From Oegoconia quadripuncta (lineage: Eukaryota; Arthropoda; Insecta; Lepidoptera; Autostichidae): a DNA stretch of 64,000 nt. The position numbers were made by a program, and so were the translations under genes. Positions 42,305 through 51,504 of the stretch are shown one piece after another. Location of the stretch: the NCBI GenBank assembly GCA_949316235.1, contig OX438749.1, forward strand, positions 16,260,414 through 16,324,413, given 5' to 3'. The notes under the pieces were generated by a model. It did not search any database. It was given only the letters and a program-made list of their open reading frames with translations, and had not been told where the DNA came from. Every line of letters starts with the position of its first letter. Position 1 is the first letter of the stretch.

Positions 42305-42477
42305 AAAAAATTGGGGCCGCGAGCCAAGGTACCCAAAACGTTGGCAGCGTTTCCTCGTTGTATGCAGATACTTAAGCGTTGAGCGAGGAAACAACCAGCT
42401 ATCGGGTCACCAGTGACATCGACTAAGCGCTTTGAAATATTAAAGAAAAATTTAAGAGCACCCGTGACGTTATGCAT
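42305..42477 (-). pseudogene. Probable LINE ORF C-terminal fragment
   Basis: The minus frame reads VTGALKFFFNISKRLVDVTG, then GCFLAQRLSICIQRGNAANV and LGTLARG. I associate such 'FLxQRLSxxIQRGNAxxVLGT' endings with insect LINE proteins, but only from memory. The upstream coding part is missing. Confidence 0.4.
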
Positions 42478-42479
42478 GT

Positions 42480-44229
42480 ATATGTATCATATTAGTCACA
42501 GGGCTTGAAGGTATTGCTGAACATAAGCTTCGCCTCATAGATTTCCAGAGGGACCAGTTGGAAGCCGTTTGTGACCAGTGATTTCTTCATTCCTGATTAG
42601 AATTCACCTTAAAAAGACTGCAAGACCTCATTCGTGAAACTATATAAGATTTAAAAATGTACATAAGAGAAAGCTAGATTCTAGAGCTGTTTTTATTTTT
42701 TTCAGTAACTCGGACGGGGATATTGGTATTTTAACATTTTATTTTTATTTCAAAGCAGTTGTTCCGATTTTTGTTAATGTTGAGTGCATTAAATTGACAC
42801 ATATTGATATTTACAAAAATGAAAACAAATGAACCGATTTCCATCATCATGACTAAAAATCATTTCGTAAATGCCAGATAAATAAAATTTTTATTCAAAT
42901 CGGTTCAATCGTTATCACGCTAAAATATTAGAGACATACACAAAGAGAGACAAAGGATTCAAACTTGTAAACCCACACTTTACGTCAGAGGTAAAAATGT
43001 GGCCTAATATAGGTAAGTAAATTGAAAGGGACAGTGATAGAAAAATAATAATATTTTTTATAAATTTTACTAAAGAAAATCGCTGTAAAGCGGTCCAAGG
43101 ATATTTCGATTCTTATTAGGTTCCCGAGTTCCCTGTTAATGAACATTTACATTTATTTCATTGACATGCGGTGTCCTTTATGCATTTTTTTCTGCAATGC
43201 TAAACAAAATTTACAATTAACAGAAGGTAAAGAAAAGCTGCCGTACTTACCCGTAATAGCTCACATTTTTTCTAAGTCGCACTAAAATCACAACCCTTAG
43301 GTGTAGATATTGTGTGTATTTCACAGAAAACTCGATTAAAATGTAATGGAGTTATTTTCGCTGGCTAATATAATAATAATTCCCATTGAAATCGTTCGAA
43401 AACCCTGTACTTACCCCTATCTCTTTCATACCAATTACAACTTACGGACATCGAAAAGGAGCGGAGTAAAAGGATATTAGCTGTCGGGGCCATTATTTCG
43501 ATCCGGGTGCAATTTCCGTGGCGTCGGGACATGTCAGATGCACTAAGTTGGCCCGCCAGTGGCCCGGTTAGGTGGGAAGTGTATAATCTCTTACCTGTAA
43601 AAAGTACAGTTAATGAGACAATTTTTCTAAAGAACGAAGTACTTTTTTGTTCTTTGGCCGTCTTTTTTCAACGTTTATCGAAGATGACTGTATATTGTTA
43701 ATCGGGCCTTAGTAAATTTTAGTCGGTGAAAGTCAGTGTCCGATTTTACGCCGCCTCAAAGCATACATCTGACACCAGCGGACATTATTTCCCGGCGCCA
43801 ACTAAAGTCTGTCTTAGCATTTTCATTACGTTTTTCACTACGACATATCGTTAACAAAACAGACTTTGGTAGGACCGTTTTTTGTGTGATATTTGCGTTA
43901 CTTATTTAATATCCTAATGTTCTTATTTTCATACCGTTTAAATGGGTCACTTGTATCACAGTTTGTATTCTATTCATGGGACTAGTTGAACAAATCAGCT
44001 ATGTAGCTACCATTAATGGTATTGACTGATGGTAAGTATAAGTGGTCCGGAGGGATATTTTCCGTGTGGTGAACCATTTTTTCACCTCAATTACACCTGA
44101 CATCATTCAGAACCCCTTGTGACAAGGTGTTCAACCTCGACCTCCTTTTGTCTTTTCGATAGTACTGTTTGGCTTCACATTCTCTCCCTTTTATATTCAG
44201 TTTTTACAATATCTAAATCAACAGTTACA
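42480..44229. other. No gene recognised; possibly single-copy DNA
   Basis: No repeat shared with the rest of the window is apparent. 43450-43580 is GC-richer ('gtgcaatttccgtggcgtcg', 'ggcccgccagtggcccggtt') and 43725-43830 has 'gtgtccgattttacgccg'. A 64-codon frame at 43507-43701 has no known domain. The part at about 44060-44100 resembles the SINE family 2 3' part ('cctcaattacacctgaca'). Confidence 0.4.
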
Positions 44230-44661
44230 ATTCCTTTCCTCTACTCATAATCTAACCTTGCGTTCTACTGACAATCTTCGTCTTTACGTCCAAAAAATTT
44301 ATCCAAATCTTATGGTCAGTCATTTACGTTACAAGCTGTTCGCCTTTGGAACTCTCTTCCAGAGTCAATTCGCCGTGCTTCATCACTAAAGCGCAAGACA
44401 AAGCGCACTTCGTTCAATAAAAAAAAATTGATTGTAAGTCCTCTTATCTTCTCCGTGGTTGTCAATATGATTTCTAACTTATTTCTGAGCAAACAAATGG
44501 CATGTATTTATTAATTTTATATATTTGATACATGTAATATATATTGCCTGGAATCGGTGTTAGCGATAAGGCCGCCTTTTTGTGCTATTAATGATGTACC
44601 CTGTATTCTTCATGTAGATTTTGTTAATTGTGCAATAAAGAGTATTTGATTGATTGATTGT
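44230..44661 (+). mobile_element. CR1/L2-type LINE 3' portion
   Basis: A coding remnant reads DNLRLYVQKIYPNL, then, in a neighbouring frame, SFTLQAVRLWNSLPESIRRA, typical of the C-terminus of such LINE proteins. The untranslated part has 'tagcgataaggccgcctttt' and 'gtgcaataaagagtatttga', and ends in a (TTGA)n tail, 'ttgattgattgattg', at 44647-44661. It is 5'-truncated and dead. Confidence 0.75.
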
Positions 44662-45414
44662 AATTTTTTTAATTTTCCGTATAACTTTTTTCTGGCATTA
44701 TTATTATTACGTCTCTTACGAAAGCAATTTGTTAGAGAGTGGCATAATGACTCCATTCGGTCCTTGTCACCTTTATCGGCTTTACCACCAGTCAGTCATT
44801 ATATTTAGACATTTTAGCATCTCAATACTTCGACATGTATACTTGGACAATAAATTATTGGTAATTTTGCAACTTTTTACTGTAAGTTACTATAGTTATT
44901 TTACATCTTTGGATATTACTCCCCGGAAGGTTTTTAATAAGGTTTAAATTTGTTATTGTATAGTGTTATCGTACTACATACATTGACTGTTGTGCTCGTC
45001 AGTAATTGGAGTTCATATCAGATAATTTTTGTTGAAATGATTTTGTAAGATGTATTTGTACTCTGTTGGCCAGCCAAAATAAATCAAATCAAAAATGTCA
45101 CTCGCTTTTCTGATGAAGAAAATTCAGTCTTTTGCTGTTGACTGTACCAAACGGCACTTTGTGAGGTTCATTGGAAATCAACTGCCGCTATCAGGTATTT
45201 CCGGTAACTGGTTCAAAGGAATTCTTCGAAAGTGAGGCTTCCTTTACTATGTCTAAACTTGGTGTAGTTGTCAAGTTTCCTGTCATTTTCAGGAGTTACC
45301 ATTTTTAAATTTTCTGCGATGGAATGAACATCACCATCGGAAACTACACACACACACAAACAGGTTTTTTCCGCTTTTTTGGACCATTCATCTAATCTTC
45401 TAATTAGTCTAACT
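44662..45414 (+). other. No gene; probable LINE tail near 45092
   Basis: 'tgtactctgttggccagcca' followed by 'aaataaatcaaatcaaa' at 45056-45092 looks like another LINE 3' end with an (ATCAA)n tail. The region after it to 45414 is unassigned. Confidence 0.4.
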
Positions 45415-45501
45415 AATATTATAAATGCGAAAGTTTGGATGTTTGTTTGTTACTCAATCATAGCGAACAGATAAACGGGTTTGAATGAAACTTAGTATAT
45501 A
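45415..45501 (-). repeat. Family A repeat, split by mariner copy 2
   Basis: 'ctaatattataaatgcgaaa', 'gtttggatgtttgtttgtta' and 'gggtttgaatgaaacttagt' match family A in minus orientation. After the transposon, 'tatataggtagaatatac' at 46821 continues the family sequence ('tatataggtagaacgtat' in the 5135 copy). Confidence 0.75.
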
Positions 45502-46820
45502 CATTCAGTGTACTAAGTATCGGGAATTTGTCAATAAAACAAAAAATACAAATTATTAATCTAAATTTATTTTATCGCCTTCAAAGTAGGCCCCATCGCT
45601 TGCAATACAACATCTCCACCGCTTCACCCAGTCTTCCATACATTTTTCATAGGCTATTTGCGGTATGGCCTTTAGCTCATTCAGCGAATTTTCTTTTATG
45701 GCTTCTATCGACTCAAAACGTTTTCCTCGAAGTGGTAATTTTAACTTGGGAAATAAAAAAAAGTCAGACGGAGCCATATCAGGTGAATACGGTGCTTGGT
45801 CGAGAACTTTTGTTGAATTTTTCGCTAAAAACTCTTTCACTATAATGGCTGTGTGTGATGGTGCATTATCATGGTGCAGCATCCATGAGTTGTGTTGCCA
45901 CAAATCTGGACGTTTTCGGCGGATACTCTCACGCAAACGCTTCATGACTCCTAAATAATATTCTTTATTCACTGTTTCTCCCTCTGGAAGGAATTCGGAG
46001 TGAACCACACCACGGTAGTCAAAAAAAACTGTCAGCATCACCTTGATTTTGGAGCGACTTTGCCGCGGTTTTTTGGGTTTCGGCTCGTTTTCGAGACGCC
46101 ATTCTGAAGACTGTTGGCTTGTTTGCATGTCGTACTCATAAACCCATGTCTCGTCGCCAGTTATTATACGTTTCATAAAGGTCGGATCCGTAGAAGCTCG
46201 GGAAACCATGTCTTCAGCGACATGCTTTCGCTGCGCTTTTTGAACAAAATTGAGCTCTTTTGGAACTAGTCGAGCGGCGACGCGTTTCATGCCTAAAATG
46301 TCAATGAGAATGTTGTGGACGGACTTAAAAGATATGTTCACCTCACTAGCCAACTCTCTCAGACTCATACGTCGATTTTCGAGCACTAGCTTCTTGATTC
46401 TGTCGATGTTTTCTTTGGTCGTAGCGGTTGAAGGTCTACCAGAACGAGGCAAGTCTACTACTACTTCTCGGCCTTCTTTAAAAGCCTTATACCATTCATA
46501 AGCCCTTGTTTTCGATATACACGATTCGCCGTAGGTATTTCGCAACATTTTTAGTGATTCACCACATGAAATATCATTTGAAACACAAAATTTAAGGCAC
46601 ACTCTTTGTTCAACAATATTTTCCATTGTAAAAATCGCCGAGGACTCAAAACTATGACCAACAAAAAGTGTAGTTTAAAACAAATTAAATGACAGATCCC
46701 GCTCAAATTTTGCGCGCTAAATCAGTACAGTGCTACCAACATGCAGTAAAAAAATTAGAACGACCTCTTTTACGCGGGTCTTTTTATTGACATATTCCCG
46801 ATACTTTTTACACAGAGTAG
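45502..46820 (-). mobile_element. Intact mariner transposon, copy 2 (1319 bp)
   Basis: Same termini and same length as copy 1, in opposite orientation, flanked by TA (45500-45501 and 46821-46822). It sits inside a family A repeat, as copy 1 sits in a related repeat. The near identity of the copies points to recent transposition. Confidence 0.95.
45556..46626 (-). CDS. Mariner transposase, DD34D, intact, second copy
   Basis: The 356-aa product equals that of copy 1 except for Ala in KHVAEDM (Pro in copy 1) and the loss of the last residue: the final Glu codon GAA has become TAA, so the protein ends KINLD. All three catalytic Asp residues (158, 253, 288) and the helix-turn-helix are unchanged. 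Both genes lie in a genome region with two identical terminal repeat sets, so either enzyme should recognise both elements. I cannot tell which residue, Pro or Ala, is ancestral; most mariner relatives would settle it. Confidence 0.95.
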   Translation of the reverse strand: MENIVEQRVCLKFCVSNDISCGESLKMLRNTYGESCISKTRAYEWYKAFKEGREVVVDLPRSGRPSTATTKENIDRIKKLVLENRRMSLRELASEVNISFKSVHNILIDILGMKRVAARLVPKELNFVQKAQRKHVAEDMVSRASTDPTFMKRIITGDETWVYEYDMQTSQQSSEWRLENEPKPKKPRQSRSKIKVMLTVFFDYRGVVHSEFLPEGETVNKEYYLGVMKRLRESIRRKRPDLWQHNSWMLHHDNAPSHTAIIVKEFLAKNSTKVLDQAPYSPDMAPSDFFLFPKLKLPLRGKRFESIEAIKENSLNELKAIPQIAYEKCMEDWVKRWRCCIASDGAYFEGDKINLD

Positions 46821-46822
46821 TA

Positions 46823-47280
46823 TATATAGGTAGAATATACAGACAAGCATTCAATGCAAAAAAGAAACTGCTCAAAGCCAGAATATCAGGCCGAGTTCGC
46901 AAAAAAACTTATAAAAGTGTATATTTGGAGCATAGAGAAGGAAGAATAGAGGGGAAGAGCAAAAGAGGAAGGCGGTGAGTAGAGAGATAGTTTACAATAA
47001 TTTCAACAACAATAATTCAAATATTCGTGTATTCGTCATACAGATATTGCATTGTAGTAGTGTTTATAGAAACACCCCACTTCACCAGCCAGAAAAATGT
47101 CTAACTATAGAGTTGGACAGTTTTCTGTCTGGTGAAATTACTGATTTTGCATTTTTGAAGTCTTGGACGTTTTTCTAATTGGAGTCGCCTTTTACGACAT
47201 CCACGGGAAGACACGGGTTGGCTATTAATATGTGTAAACTTGTTATTATATAATAGTACATTGTGATATAAGGGCCCAAA
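46823..47280. other. No gene; LINE-tail pieces
   Basis: 47170-47215 on minus reads 'acccgtgtcttcccgtggat' and 'gtcgtaaaaggcgactcc', a block common in LINE tails and also seen at 15668. A basic frame at 46860-46978 (RISGRVRKKTYKS, EGRIEGKSKRGRR) may be a LINE tail but is too short to claim. Confidence 0.4.
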
Positions 47281-47281
47281 G

Positions 47282-47366
47282 TTGATCATTGCAGCCGAGG
47301 CTTGATTGCTAGCCCGAACCGTAGGTGAGGGCTACAAAAAAAGCTGAGGCTGCAATTATCAATGGG
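47282..47366. repeat. Nested hairpin next to the tyrosine recombinase gene
   Basis: 'ttgatcattgcagccgaggc' pairs with 'gctgaggctgcaattatcaa', enclosing a second stem 'tagccc ... gggcta'. The other side of the gene has 'tagcccgaggccaaaatg' at about 49126. These may be parts of the element's ends. Confidence 0.6.
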
Positions 47367-47448
47367 CACGTGTGTCACACGACGTTTTATAACACATTTG
47401 TGAGGAAATAAATAAAACATGGGGCTACTGAAATGAATAAATCTTTAA

Positions 47449-48758
47449 TTATTTGTTAAAACAGTTATAAAAACCAGAACAATTTGAAAAATGTAGTACT
47501 ACGTTGCCAGTCGGCATTTGTAACATAGTCGTACTGTTAACTGTCTTCCTCTCACTCTCCTGAGTGAAAGTAGGAGAAATGAGACCAGAATAGGGCTCTG
47601 GCTCTGTAGTTAAGGGCTGCGGCGGCGGAGGTGGCTGCGGCGGCGGAGATGATGGCGGGATGTATGTGCTCGTTGATGGTCGAGAGTCAGCACGGCCCGG
47701 CTCCAAATTAATATTTTTTGTAATACAGGAACTGATTTTTTCTTTATTCCTGACTGAATCGTGAATGTAGCCCTCGGCGACGTTGGAGGAACGCCACCCT
47801 CCGTGGCGTTTCAGTGTCAATATATCCGCTCCTGAATCGGCGAGCAATGTAGCCGAGGACCTTCTAAAACTGTGCCCTGTGTATTCATGTGCGTTCTGTA
47901 AGTTGAGAAAAGTGGCGATTTGTTTAGGCATCATTCCAAATTTATTACGGCCGATGGGTTGGCTGGTGCATTTACCATTCTGGTAATTTAGAAAAAATCG
48001 ATTAGTCTTCGCTTTTGTGGAACGGAGTGCTGCGTATTTCGTTACGATTTCATAAAAAGGTTGTTGTATTGTAAATGAGCGTGGTATTTTATTCTTTGTG
48101 TTCTTGATCTGGACAAGGAGAATTCGCCCATGGTCCTCGACATCATCAGTGGTTATATTTGTCAGCTCTTGACGTCTGCATGCACCATTTATGCCGAATA
48201 TTAATGCAACCTGAAAAGAAACAAAAACTGTGTAAGTAGGTATAAAATAAAACCGAAGTAGGTACTTATCTAGTTATATCGTAAATAAATACGAAAATTA
48301 AAGGAATTATGTTTAATAATTTAGTTTTAACTGACCTTTGTTGCCAAATATCGGCTATCCGGAGTTTCTTTCAAGTATTTCTCAATATCATCAGCCGCAA
48401 ATACTTTAGATTTCTTGCTGGTAAAGCCTTCACCTTTTCTTTTCAGGTAAGCCAGCAAATTTGAATACGGCTTGATATCAACACCATGTTTCGTTCTTAC
48501 AACACTTTTAAGCATTGAATATTGACTCCACAACGTGCTCGGCTTATATTTTTGTGAGAGTTCCATGAAGTAGGCTAAAAAAATGCTTTCTGAAAATGAA
48601 TGAGCATTTTTGTTTTTTTTCCAGAGTATGAAATTTTCGTACGCTTGCAAGTACACCTCAACTGATTTTTCAGGTAGAAGGCTTAAAGTAGCTTGTTTCG
48701 CCGCGTTTTTAAGATCCGGGGGCGTAGATTCCATGAAATCCTCGTCGCTTGAAGACAT
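47449..48758 (-). CDS. Tyrosine recombinase (Crypton-like), two exons
   Basis: Exon 1 is 48758-48336, exon 2 is 48210-47449, and together they encode 394 aa. The 125-bp intron has donor AAG/gtcagt and acceptor tttcttttcag/G; joining restores LATK-VALIFGINGACRRQEL in frame. The catalytic set is complete: R153 in ACRRQEL, H254 and R257 in GHSFRRSSATLL, W280 in RHGGWRSS and the nucleophile Y289 in EGYIHDS, with 9 residues from W280 to Y289 as usual in the family. Residues 25-130 look like the core-binding SAM-like domain (VEVYLQAYENFILWKKNK). A Pro-rich stretch (PPSSPPPQPPPPPQP) precedes the C-terminus. The enzyme would cut and rejoin DNA through a 3'-phosphotyrosine. It may be a transposon gene or a host gene derived from one. 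Not every intron or upstream exon can be excluded. Confidence 0.85.
48211..48335 (-). other. Intron of the tyrosine recombinase gene
   Basis: Read on minus, it starts 'gtcagttaaaac' and ends in a pyrimidine-rich 'tttttgtttcttttcag'. It contains in-frame stops. Splicing it out joins two frames that each lack half of the enzyme. Confidence 0.85.
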
Positions 48759-49209
48759 TTTTGCAAATTTTCACAGAGCGCGCGAAATAACTTTTACTTT
48801 TTTTGCTCACAAATTAGCGCTGCGCGCGCACAAGCGTTTTTTTTTAATTAGGCAAAGGATACTGCAGACAGCCAGTACAGACAGCCACTAACAAATTAGG
48901 AAATTAAAGTTTTGTGTTCTTATTATAAATAAATGGTTGTTATTTCTTGTCGAAACTGATTGAAATAAAGATTAATAATTTATTTTAGTGTACAAATACC
49001 TCTCAAAGTATTTAATTTTTTAAAATTTTTATCAATTTTCGGAATAAAAACTCTTTGCTAGGATTAAAAAAATTACCATAGACGAAACTTCTTGACATTT
49101 TAAAAAAAAAAAACCGTACTACTTTTTAGCCCGAGGCCAAAATGCGCCACTTTTTGAACCTGTTTTTCATAGAAAAAATACCACTTTTCGAGCAAATGTG
49201 TTATAAAAG

Positions 49210-49504
49210 GAATTTTTCGTGGAATTGTTGTAATAAGTTTACTGAAATACTTATTCTTTTCTCAGCTCAGTTCCATTCCTTTAGGTTCTTTTGAATCACA
49301 ATATAAAAAAAGTTAACAAGTATATGGCTACTTCTTTATTTACAAATATACTCGTACATATTTCATACATCATTATTTTACAACAGAGGGCATAATAAAA
49401 GATACTATCAAAAATATATACTAAAAAAGAGAAACCAAAAAAGAAGGGCCCTGGCTCAAGTTTACGTCATAGGTAGAACACATATTCCAGTTATTTTGAG
49501 GATA
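49210..49504. other. No gene recognised
   Basis: No feature identified. Confidence 0.4.
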
Positions 49505-49780
49505 ATAAATAAAATAAGATATCCTTGGACATATACAGACAGAGCCATCTAGTTCCACACTAAGCAACTAACTAGGCTTATGTTATGGATACCAGATGGT
49601 TGATAAACTACACAAATACATTTTTTTTTCTAAATAAATACATATATAAATGAAAAACATTCATAACTCGGGTACACATGTCCGTATTCATCATACAAAC
49701 ATAATGCCCCTAGCGGGATTCGAACTCGCGCCCTTTTGGTATAGCAGTGAGAATTTGTAATCACTACACCAAACAAGTTG
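49505..49780 (-). mobile_element. tRNA-derived SINE, family 1
   Basis: From an AAATA-rich tail (49508-49517) through 'gccatctagttccacactaa', 'ggataccagatggttgataa' and 'cccctagcgggattcgaact' to 'cactacaccaaac'. B box is well kept. Confidence 0.8.
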
Positions 49781-50279
49781 TCCACAGAATGGGTGCACAG
49801 AAAAAAAAAATCAATAATTTTTCGTATTCATTGTTCACTTGTTTTACCAATATCGCTCTGTTACAAAATAGTGCCGCAATGACACGAATTTTATTATTTA
49901 ATGTACTTTGACACGGCATGTGTCAGCCCCTCCCTATTAGACATCATAACCTATTACTGTTAGGTTAACATGCGAAGGGGGTCACGCTTGACGTAGCTAC
50001 CTTTATGAGCGGTTTTGTTTCTAGTTACGAATTTTTTGTTATTAATTATAGTTTTGTCACGACAATAAAACACAGTTAATGTTGTTTTAGGAGTTTTGAA
50101 AATGGAATTTGTTGGAATGTTTAATACCATAAGTTAAGCATTATGGGGTTATGTTCTATTACTATTTAAAACCCTTTGTTACCTACTCAATATGTGACTT
50201 TTTATGATATGTTAAAATTAAATCATAATTTTAAATTATTTATTTGTATAGTACTAATAAATTTAAGGTTGTGTTTTAA

Positions 50280-50530
50280 AATAAATAAATATTCTTGGAC
50301 ATACAACCGCGCCGTCTAGTTCCACACTAAGTAACTAGGCTTGTATTATGGATACCAGATGGTTGATATACTACACAAATACATGCATACAAATACATAC
50401 TACACATATGTATATAAACATCCATAATTCGGTATCCATAAGTCCGTATTCGTCATACAAACATTATGGTCTTAGCGGGATTCGAACCTGCGATCATTTG
50501 AGTCAGTTTCTAACCACTATACTAAACAGA
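50280..50530 (-). mobile_element. tRNA-derived SINE, family 1
   Basis: Same order of blocks as at 49505, 500 bp away and in the same orientation. The centre has a 'catgcatacaaatacatact' insertion. Head: 'gtcttagcgggattcgaacc', then 'ttctaaccactatactaaac'. Confidence 0.8.
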
Positions 50531-50574
50531 TATTTTGGAGCTATAGCGATAACAGAAGGTACAATAAATTAAAA

Positions 50575-50645
50575 TTTTACATACAACCTAATGTTACGAC
50601 CATTATCCCAAATGGGGTGGTCAGACATATCGCAAACATAAGCAT
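50575..50645 (+). repeat. Family H block
   Basis: 'cctaatgttacgaccattat', 'cccaaatggggtggtcagac' and 'atatcgcaaacataagca' match the blocks at 38728 and 56460. Confidence 0.6.
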
Positions 50646-50697
50646 TGTTTGTTTCAAATATTAATGCTTGAATCAACATTCAGACTTTATTGTGGAC

Positions 50698-51255
50698 TAG
50701 CTTGCCGCCTGCGGCTTCGCCCGCGTAGAATAACTGTATCTCGGATATGTTTATTTTGTTTATCCTGCGGGAACTACTATTTTATCGGAAGAAAAACATC
50801 CTATGTCTTAATACAAGGTATATTACAATAAATAATAATAATAAAAATTGTTTATTTTCTCACTACAAATGACGCTTTACAAAGTGATTTTAGTACTAGG
50901 TATATAATACATAGAACACATTTGTGGGAAGCCTGGTGCCTGAAAAGGAAGAACCAGAATTACAGGTCACCAGGCCCCCCAGCTATGGTCATAGTGTATT
51001 AGAGCAGAGATATGGTGATTGAGGAAAAAACACTTAAGGATAGAAGCAGACGAGAAGGAAATCACGAAACATAAGACATTTTGGAGTGGAGTTGTAGTGT
51101 TTTGCACTGTTTTAACCCCTGACGAAAAACTACGGGTGTTATGTGTTTGATATTCTACCTATGTACTAAATTTCAGGTAAATCCATTCAGCTGTTTCGCC
51201 GTGATTGAGAAACAAACAAACAAATATCCAAACTTTCGCATTTATAATACTAGTT
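50698..51255 (+). repeat. Family A repeat, interrupted
   Basis: It starts 'ctagcttgccgcctgcggct' and proceeds to 'cttaatacaaggtatatta' (50823). About 330 bp of other DNA follow. The repeat then resumes at 'atattctacctatgtactaa' (51150) and ends 'tttcgcatttataatactag'. The insert begins with a TTATT/AATAA-rich tail, which suggests a minus-strand retroposon end, and finishes with a family C piece ('cctgacgaaaaactacgggt'). Confidence 0.65.
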
Positions 51256-51504
51256 ATATTTGATTAGATAAAATTAAAAGTTGTCAGTTACTTACGTAAC
51301 TATGTAAATGTACGTATGTTTGAGAAAATTTGGAGGATTTTCTATTGTTCCCAATAGACTGGGGTCGTGTAATAGTCTGCGGTCCATTATGTAAACGAAA
51401 GGTCTCACAAAAACTTTGCCTCGTAGGTAGTTAAGGTACTCAACCTTTAAATTACATAGAAGTCTATGAAAATCACAGAGTTTATTACCAAAGAGGGTTA
51501 TGTA
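51256..51504. other. No gene recognised
   Basis: No feature identified in the left flank of the pogo element. Confidence 0.4.

Larger units (their letters stand above)
47385..49208 (-). mobile_element. Candidate Crypton-like element bounded by a 16-bp inverted repeat
   Basis: A perfect 16-bp sequence TTTTATAACACATTTG (47385-47400) is repeated in inverse at 49193-49208, enclosing a tyrosine recombinase gene and 1824 bp in all. Cryptons are DNA elements with a tyrosine recombinase and usually no long terminal repeats. Whether these 16-mers are the true ends is unknown. No reverse transcriptase is nearby, which argues against a DIRS or Ngaro retroelement. Confidence 0.5.

Noticed and set aside
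46860..46978. Short basic frame RISGRVRKKTYKS to SKRGRR next to mariner copy 2
   Set aside because: It resembles the basic tail of LINE proteins, but is too short and lacks the usual following Trp motif.
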